Below, in pieces: positions 59,672-64,000 of a DNA stretch of 64,000 nucleotides. The position numbers and the translations under genes were made by a program. The stretch spans positions 1,240,501 through 1,304,500 of the forward strand of contig NZ_WUQX01000001.1 of assembly GCF_009830285.1 (NCBI RefSeq), given 5' to 3'. This stretch comes from Sporofaciens musculi. Its GTDB lineage: Bacteria > Bacillota > Clostridia > Lachnospirales > Lachnospiraceae. Every line of letters starts with the position of its first letter. The stretch's first letter is position 1. The notes below the pieces were generated by a model. The model was not told the origin of the DNA, ran no database searches, and worked only from the letters and a program-made list of their open reading frames with translations.

Positions 59672-60109
59672 AGTTTCCCTTCTTAATCGCCAGATGCCTT
59701 TAAAGCGATCTTTCCAGACTACTTTAATTCATATCCTTTTCCTCATGTTATGAAACATTATAAGAGCAAAATAAGGAAAAGAAAAATCTGTTACAAATTA
59801 TAACATAAAATAAATATGACAGGAAGAACTGATTGAATAAGCTTTCTCAAATTTCTCCCTAATTTTTCCATCAAATATACTAGAAATAGTAATCTGGTTG
59901 CATTTTGAATAAAGGAATCCTATAATAGAAACTGAGCAGAATGTTATAAATACTTTATGCTAATGCGATTCCAGCGATCTGGGATTGAAGAGATTGCAAG
60001 AGGAGAGAAGGCAGAAATACTGCCAGAGAACCTGACGCGGGTGCGGGCAGGATACAGGAGTAGCTTCAAAAGATGCAGTAACTGTGGATTTGAGGGAGGA
60101 AAAGGAAGC
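59672..60109 (+). other. Intergenic region with a promoter and an unassigned open stretch
   Basis: AT-rich up to about 59950. TTGCAT (59898-59903), 17 bases, TATAAT (59921-59926) is a good + strand promoter for the deformylase/macrodomain pair. From 59957 an open frame runs in phase into the deformylase gene (RFQRSGIEEIARGEKAEILP and on). It has no ribosome site and no similarity I recognise, and may be a relic of an older gene. Confidence 0.5.
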
Positions 60110-60520
60110 ATGGTAAAACAGATTGTAAGGGACGTGTTTTTTCTGGGGCAAAAATCAGAACCGGCAACTAAGGAGGACCTACAAGTAGGAAGGGATTTAC
60201 AGGATACCTTACATGCCAACCGTGACCGTTGTGTGGGCATGGCTGCCAATATGATCGGCGTAAAGAAAAATATCATCATTGTAAATATGGGCGTTATTGA
60301 TATTGTGATGTTCAATCCAGTGCTGGTTTGGGGAAACGGACTTTATGAAACAGAGGAAGGCTGCCTGTCCCTTGACGGGATTCGTAAAACCAACCGTTAT
60401 AAGGAAATCGAGGTGGAGTATTTTGATTTCGATTGGAAAAAACAGAAAATAAAGCTGAAAGATTGGCCCGCTCAGATTGCGCAGCATGAAATGGACCATC
60501 TTTTGGGAAAGGTGATATAG
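60110..60520 (+). CDS. Peptide deformylase-like protein with changed motif 1
   Basis: 136 residues. Deformylases remove formyl groups from new proteins with a metal bound by Cys and two His. Motif 2 EEGCLSLDG and motif 3 QHEMDHLLG are intact. In motif 1 the usual GxGxAAxQ reads VGMAANMIG, so the catalytic Gln is Met. Lachnospiraceae have such short variants. The ATG at 60110 follows GAGGGAGGAAAAGG; the in-phase frame upstream is not favoured. Two bases separate it from the macrodomain gene, so they form one operon. Confidence 0.85.
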   Translation: MVKQIVRDVFFLGQKSEPATKEDLQVGRDLQDTLHANRDRCVGMAANMIGVKKNIIIVNMGVIDIVMFNPVLVWGNGLYETEEGCLSLDGIRKTNRYKEIEVEYFDFDWKKQKIKLKDWPAQIAQHEMDHLLGKVI

Positions 60521-60522
60521 CT

Positions 60523-61047
60523 ATGGGATATCAGATACAGACTGTTCAGGGTGATATTACGAAAGTAGATGATCTGGAGGCAATCGTAAATGCGGCGAAC
60601 AACAGCCTGCTTGGAGGAGGAGGTGTGGACGGTGCCATCCACCGTGCAGCCGGTTGCGAGCTTTTGGCTGAATGCAGAACGCTGCATGGCTGTAAGACAG
60701 GAGAGGCAAAGCTTACCAAAGCTTATCTTCTGTCGTGTAAATATGTGATCCACACGGTAGGGCCCATCTGGCATGGAGGAGATGCTTTAGAAGAACAGCT
60801 TCTTGAAAATGCGTATAGGAATTCCCTTAAGGTTGCGGTTGAGCATGGGATTCGGACAATCGCATTTCCTTCCATCTCAACAGGGGTGTATCGTTATCCG
60901 GTAGAGCAGGCTGCGCTTGTGGCAGCCAGAACAGTCCAAAAGTTCTGCGAAGAGCATATGGACAAAATTGACATTGTAAGATTTGTACTGTTTGATCCCA
61001 GGACCCTCGCCGCATATGCTCATGCGGTTTGCGAAATTAAAACTTAA
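60523..61047 (+). CDS. Macrodomain protein, ADP-ribosyl/O-acetyl-ADP-ribose hydrolase type
   Basis: 174 residues, the size and pattern of MacroD/YmdB proteins: [37 protein letters not shown] (catalytic loop with Gly-Gly-Gly-Val-Asp), [24 protein letters not shown], and [19 protein letters not shown]. Such enzymes remove ADP-ribose from acidic side chains and hydrolyse O-acetyl-ADP-ribose. It lies beside a deformylase gene and converges with genes for an Arr-type ADP-ribosyltransferase and a NADAR protein. Confidence 0.93.
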   Translation: MGYQIQTVQGDITKVDDLEAIVNAANNSLLGGGGVDGAIHRAAGCELLAECRTLHGCKTGEAKLTKAYLLSCKYVIHTVGPIWHGGDALEEQLLENAYRNSLKVAVEHGIRTIAFPSISTGVYRYPVEQAALVAARTVQKFCEEHMDKIDIVRFVLFDPRTLAAYAHAVCEIKT

Positions 61048-61158
61048 AATTCAGCAGTAAGCGCAGTTATTCCAGGAGATAACTGGAAGTTAAATTAATG
61101 ATCTGGGCTCCACGCACAGAAGAAAGACGTCAAAGATTCCCAATGGATTTGTCTTTAA

Positions 61159-61572
61159 TCAGTCTATTGCTTTGATTCCCTTTTCAGATAACTGTCTAAG
61201 ATTTTCAAGCATACTATTTATCACTTCCGAAGGGTGCCCCTCCCATTTCGTTACCTCTGCGATAATTTTTAATGGCTGCTTTGTTCGATAAGATTTTGTA
61301 GGATTACCAGGAAATTTATTGTCAGTAAGGTTGGGGTCATCTTCAAAATCTCCGGTTGGTTCAACAACATATATCCGCTGCGTACCGTCTCCCTCTGCCA
61401 ATTCTGCGCCCCAGATTGCAGCATCCAATGTTCCGGCAAAATAAACATATCCTGATTTTCTATCATCGTTATAATTTTTTTTCATTCCTGTAACCAAGAA
61501 ATCACCAATATTTAAATCGGCTTTTGTTCCATGAAAAAATGAACCCGGACTAAATATAATCTTATCACTCAT
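61159..61572 (-). CDS. arr: Rifampin ADP-ribosyltransferase (Arr) family protein
   Basis: 137 residues, the full length of Arr enzymes (about 140). Core marks: SFFHGTKADLNIGDFL (NAD-binding His), GYVYFAGTLDAAIWGAELA (Tyr), RIYVVEPTGDFEDDPNLTD (Asp), and KFPGNPTKSYRTKQPLKII. Arr transfers ADP-ribose from NAD to the C23 hydroxyl of rifamycins and inactivates them; chromosomal homologues may have other substrates. ATG 61572 follows AAGGAGAAG. It is the last gene of a minus-strand group (methyltransferase, NADAR, Arr). Rifampin resistance is possible but untested. Confidence 0.9.
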   Translation of the reverse strand: MSDKIIFSPGSFFHGTKADLNIGDFLVTGMKKNYNDDRKSGYVYFAGTLDAAIWGAELAEGDGTQRIYVVEPTGDFEDDPNLTDNKFPGNPTKSYRTKQPLKIIAEVTKWEGHPSEVINSMLENLRQLSEKGIKAID

Positions 61573-61636
61573 ATGATCTTCTCCTTTACCTATTTCGATT
61601 GTTAATCCATATAATTGTCTGAGAAACTAGAATTTA

Positions 61637-62275
61637 TCAATAAGAAATATGTTCTTTGTGATATTGAATAAAATCCTCTTTACTAAAAGATGGCAGATAC
61701 CCATATTCATCTACAATCAACTTAAGAATTGCGGCAGATCTTGCTTGAGTATTGATGCTTTTGGTAGGATTAAATTCTATATCAGTAAAATAATTATAAC
61801 TTAAAATTGCATTGATTTCATCTGTTGTAAACGATTTTTTGATAGCGGTAATATAGATAAAATCATAGAATACCGTTTGGGGAATTAAAGGAAAATCTTC
61901 ATTTTGGTAACGAAACGCTTTTAGGCTTCCTGATTTATGCAATCTTTCATCGCGCTTAGCTTCTTTTGGTGGCATATCAAGCAAATCAAGATAAGGACCA
62001 CCATTCTCAAAAACTTTAGCGCTCTGAAAAACATTCTCAAGGGTATTGTTATTTATCTTGAGATTGAACGCACTTAATTTAATTCCAATCGTTTCCTGAC
62101 TCTTAGTGCTGATTTCTAATGGCTTAGCGTTTACATCTGCTTTTATAATTGCATTGTGCAGACTTTTTATAGATTTTTGTTTTTGAGATACTGCAAAACC
62201 AGAATACCATTCAAACGAATACATTTCACTAATAACTTTTCCTTGACGAATAAAAAATGCAGGTCGTTTTGCCAT
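61637..62275 (-). CDS. DarT1-associated NADAR-type ADP-ribose glycohydrolase
   Basis: 212 residues. The sequence pattern WYSGFAVSQKQKSIKSLHNA, KLSAFNLKINNNTLENVFQS, AKVFENGGPYLDLL, KEAKRDERLHKSG, VFYDFIYITAI and FTDIEFNPTKSINTQARS is that of the NADAR-like antitoxins encoded next to DarT1 toxins, which remove ADP-ribose from DNA guanines. No DarT gene (DUF4433) is present; the neighbour is an Arr-type transferase instead. ATG 62275 follows AGGAGGG. It sits 25 bases after the methyltransferase and 64 before arr. The family call is by pattern memory and should be verified. Confidence 0.65.
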   Translation of the reverse strand: MAKRPAFFIRQGKVISEMYSFEWYSGFAVSQKQKSIKSLHNAIIKADVNAKPLEISTKSQETIGIKLSAFNLKINNNTLENVFQSAKVFENGGPYLDLLDMPPKEAKRDERLHKSGSLKAFRYQNEDFPLIPQTVFYDFIYITAIKKSFTTDEINAILSYNYFTDIEFNPTKSINTQARSAAILKLIVDEYGYLPSFSKEDFIQYHKEHISY

Positions 62276-62300
62276 CTGTCCCTCCTATATAAAATGTGGT

Positions 62301-62930
62301 TTATTCTTCTAATGAACTAATAAAGTCTATCTGTACCAGTTTTTTACCATTAGGTAGTTTATGCGCTAAAGTTCTGATTGCGTGATAATCAATTTCGTGC
62401 ATTACTTTCTCTAATGTCTGTTCTTTTATTTGATGATGTATCTGTTCCAGTCCGTCAAATACATGTAGGTAGGGGGAATCGGACACCCAATTTTCCTCCA
62501 TGTTGATTTGAATAATACACGAAACATACTTAGGATGTACTTGTCGGATTGCGTTCTGAAAGCACTGGTATCCTATATATTCAATCAATAAGTTTGCAAT
62601 AACCATATCTGCTTTTGGCAGCTTATCCGCTTCATCTATTAAGTTGATGCACATGCACTCCAGAAGTCCGTCCAAATGGGGGTATCTTTGTATGGCGGAT
62701 TGCAAATAAGAGGAATTGATGTCAATTCCATATACTTTTATGAATTTATCTTTCTGGATATGCTCAAGACCATTACCTCCTGCAAGGCCAAATATTATTA
62801 CGCTGGAAATGGAGTAAGTATTGAATTGACCTTTCATCATTTCATTCATAGCCTGTAACTGCATAACAGAATCAAGTTTCATATGATTTTCATAATCAGC
62901 TAATGGAATTTCGATCCACGGATTTTTCAT
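62301..62930 (-). CDS. Class I SAM-dependent methyltransferase
   Basis: 209 residues. SAM motif I VIIFGLAGGNGLEHI, motif II acidic end VYGIDINSSYL, a motif IV-like ADMVIANLLIEYIG, no DNA-binding domain. Substrate unknown. ATG 62930 follows GAGGAGAG. First of three genes ending at arr, so co-transcription is likely. A long inverted repeat lies just upstream (62958-62998). It may methylate a small molecule rather than DNA. Confidence 0.8.
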   Translation of the reverse strand: MKNPWIEIPLADYENHMKLDSVMQLQAMNEMMKGQFNTYSISSVIIFGLAGGNGLEHIQKDKFIKVYGIDINSSYLQSAIQRYPHLDGLLECMCINLIDEADKLPKADMVIANLLIEYIGYQCFQNAIRQVHPKYVSCIIQINMEENWVSDSPYLHVFDGLEQIHHQIKEQTLEKVMHEIDYHAIRTLAHKLPNGKKLVQIDFISSLEE

Positions 62931-62957
62931 TTTCTCTCCTCATTTAATAACGATTTT

Positions 62958-62998
62958 AATCGATACAACTGCCTGGCAAGTAGGAAGCTGTATCGATT
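62958..62998. repeat. 10-bp perfect inverted repeat before the methyltransferase gene
   Basis: AATCGATACA (62958-62967) and TGTATCGATT (62989-62998), separated by 21 bases, in the 76-base gap between the DUF3795 stop and the methyltransferase start (both minus strand). No T-run. Candidate operator or mRNA hairpin. Confidence 0.5.
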
Positions 62999-63006
62999 AT
63001 GTAAGT

Positions 63007-63339
63007 TTATCCTTTCAGATTTTTCAGAGCGTCTGGAGTATTTGAGACAATCTCACTAAGCGCCTGACATGTTTCTGTATCTGGACAATCACCGCATGTC
63101 GTCACGCCTTTATTTAGAGCGCACTGGCGAATTTCGCAAAGGCTTTCACAGTATACCGTTTTAACTCCACCCACACGGCAGCCCTCATAATTGATGTGTT
63201 CAGGCAAAATGGGAGCGTGGTTCAATTCCGCCCATAGTTTTGCGGTTTTCGCACGTAACGCGTTGTCGTTATGGAGCGTTGCAAGATATGCATCACATTT
63301 TTCACAATCCAGTCCGCAGTATGCAATCATATTTCTCAC
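63007..63339 (-). CDS. DUF3795 Cys-rich protein
   Basis: 110 residues with many Cys: AYCGLDCEKCDAYLATL, EGCRVGGVKTVYCESLCEIR, TTCGDCPDTETCQAL. This DUF3795 pattern suggests a metal or iron-sulfur site; function unknown. GTG 63339 lies ten bases after AGGAG, with ATG 63330 as alternative. It is on the same strand as the methyltransferase group, 76 bases upstream, across an inverted repeat. The gap 63340-63502 holds no gene. Confidence 0.85.
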   Translation of the reverse strand: MRNMIAYCGLDCEKCDAYLATLHNDNALRAKTAKLWAELNHAPILPEHINYEGCRVGGVKTVYCESLCEIRQCALNKGVTTCGDCPDTETCQALSEIVSNTPDALKNLKG

Positions 63340-63502
63340 GATTTCGTATCTCCTATCAATTCAATGTTTATATCTTCATATCGGCAATTTTAATGAAAGA
63401 ATAATCTCAATAGTAAATTTCTAATGTGGTCATCACACTAGCTTAATCCTTAACTGTTTGTAGATTTTGTAGTCGCAGTCTTTAAAAACATTAAAAATCA
63501 CC

Positions 63503-64000
63503 TTATTCTGCAACAACTGAAATTCTCTGCTGAATGTGGCTTCCATTTAACGCCTCATCAACCATAGCAACCGCATAGTCAGCATAACTGATTATGCTTT
63601 CTCCTTTCGCGTTCAATGTTAATTCTTCACCGCCTAAGATATATTTTCCAGTTCTTGCCCCGTCTGCCTGAAAATCTCCGGCAGGGCTAATATATGTCCA
63701 TTTTACATCTGTTCTGGTGCGAAGCTCATCAAGCGCCTTTCCCATATTGGAAGCAAGCGGCTTGAACACCTCCGGAAAGTCCGCCCCGTCCATGACCTGT
63801 ACAGTATGCTCAGGGGTCACATACAGGCTGCCCGCCCCGCCAACAACAAGAAGTCTTGTTTCCGTGCCGCTTACAAGGTTGCAAAGATGTTTCAGAGAAG
63901 TGCTGTGCTGCGGCAGAGCTTCCGGCGTCCATGCGCCAAAAGCGTCAATCACAACATCAAAGCCCTCCAAATCGGCTGCGGTCAAATCAAACAGGTCTTT
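63503..64000 (-). CDS. NAD(P)H-binding oxidoreductase/epimerase-like protein, cut by window edge
   Basis: The frame is open to base 64000, so the N-terminus with the dinucleotide-binding Gly motif lies outside. About 165 residues are visible: KDLFDLTAADLEGFDVVIDA, FGAWTPEALPQH, LLVVGGAGSLYVTPEH, KWTYISPAGDFQADG, and ISYADYAVAMVDEAL. This is the pattern of COG2910/NmrA-like NAD(P)-dependent proteins of about 210 residues (putative NADH-flavin reductases). Substrate unknown. Confidence 0.85.
   Translation of the reverse strand, partial: KDLFDLTAADLEGFDVVIDAFGAWTPEALPQHSTSLKHLCNLVSGTETRLLVVGGAGSLYVTPEHTVQVMDGADFPEVFKPLASNMGKALDELRTRTDVKWTYISPAGDFQADGARTGKYILGGEELTLNAKGESIISYADYAVAMVDEALNGSHIQQRISVVAE

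Noticed and set aside
59957-60109. N-terminal extension of the deformylase
   Set aside because: The frame is open but lacks a ribosome site and family similarity; the ATG at 60110 has a strong site and gives the normal family length.
61064-61085. Bidirectional terminator between the macrodomain and Arr genes
   Set aside because: A 7-bp stem (CAGTTAT/ATAACTG) exists but has no T-run on either strand, so the call is not supported.
1-64000. tRNA or rRNA genes
   Set aside because: None noticed on either strand by reading; a covariance-model scan would be needed to exclude them fully.

Overview
The window looks like a chromosomal segment of a gut Lachnospiraceae-type Clostridium. The support is the gene content: AgrC-like GHKL kinases, LytTR regulators, PadR-DUF2812, DUF3784, COG2426, TagF/RgpF-type surface glycan enzymes, and strong GGAGG ribosome sites with frequent TTG/GTG starts. 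No rRNA or tRNA gene was recognised. Species cannot be given from sequence reading alone.

Layout. 1-5.6 kb: the C-terminal part of an IS66-type transposase, a GGDEF protein with an ECF-like membrane sensor, a MarR/MATE efflux pair with a striking promoter-operator, and a decayed SNF2/SWIM gene pair plus transposon debris. 5.6-22.9 kb: a long co-directional surface-glycan operon. Its first part was damaged by an IS4-type element (6004-7595) that now separates the head of a DegT aminotransferase from the tail of an O-acetyltransferase. The rest encodes a fucosyltransferase-like protein, a pyruvyl transferase, an iron-sulfur F420-hydrogenase-beta-like protein, GT4 and GT2 enzymes, two RgpF proteins, two TagF-like proteins, a polysaccharide deacetylase and an RPE-like epimerase. 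A small Rossmann-like module recurs eight or nine times in this operon, at N-termini, at C-termini or alone. It ends at a clear terminator (22936-22959).

23-30.9 kb: FNT channel, orphan GHKL kinase, CPA1 antiporter, AEC transporter, CPBP protease, PadR-DUF2812, and an AmmeMemoRadiSam MEMO/AMMECR1 fusion. 30.9-37.8 kb: a decayed defence island lying between that fusion and its radical-SAM partner. It holds an AlbA_2 ATP-binding protein, a PglZ gene lacking its catalytic core, an apparently intact BrxL, a relic of a UvrD-like helicase (Gabija-like arrangement suspected), a truncated MmcQ/YjbR and a truncated membrane protein.

37.8-57.7 kb: mostly housekeeping and envelope genes. These are the radical SAM enzyme, a LytTR/GHKL two-component system, an AAA/PD-(D/E)XK protein, an ABC exporter behind a possible attenuator, a coiled-coil/3D cell-wall protein, a DUF2156 protein, two PLP aminotransferases, an ABC/FtsX exporter with a TetR regulator whose inferred operators also sit before an SH3 lipoprotein, and a second GGDEF protein. 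57.7-59.3 kb: an Rpn-type nuclease and recombinase/IS debris. 59.3-64 kb: GNAT; then peptide deformylase plus macrodomain on the + strand, convergent with an Arr-type ADP-ribosyltransferase, a DarT1-type NADAR protein and a methyltransferase. This is a compact group of ADP-ribosylation writers and erasers. The window closes with DUF3795 and an NAD(P)H-binding protein cut by the edge.

Strongest candidates for something undescribed: (1) the shuffled Rossmann module in the glycan operon; (2) the Arr/NADAR/macrodomain cluster. Both rest on motif recognition by eye and need database and structure checks.
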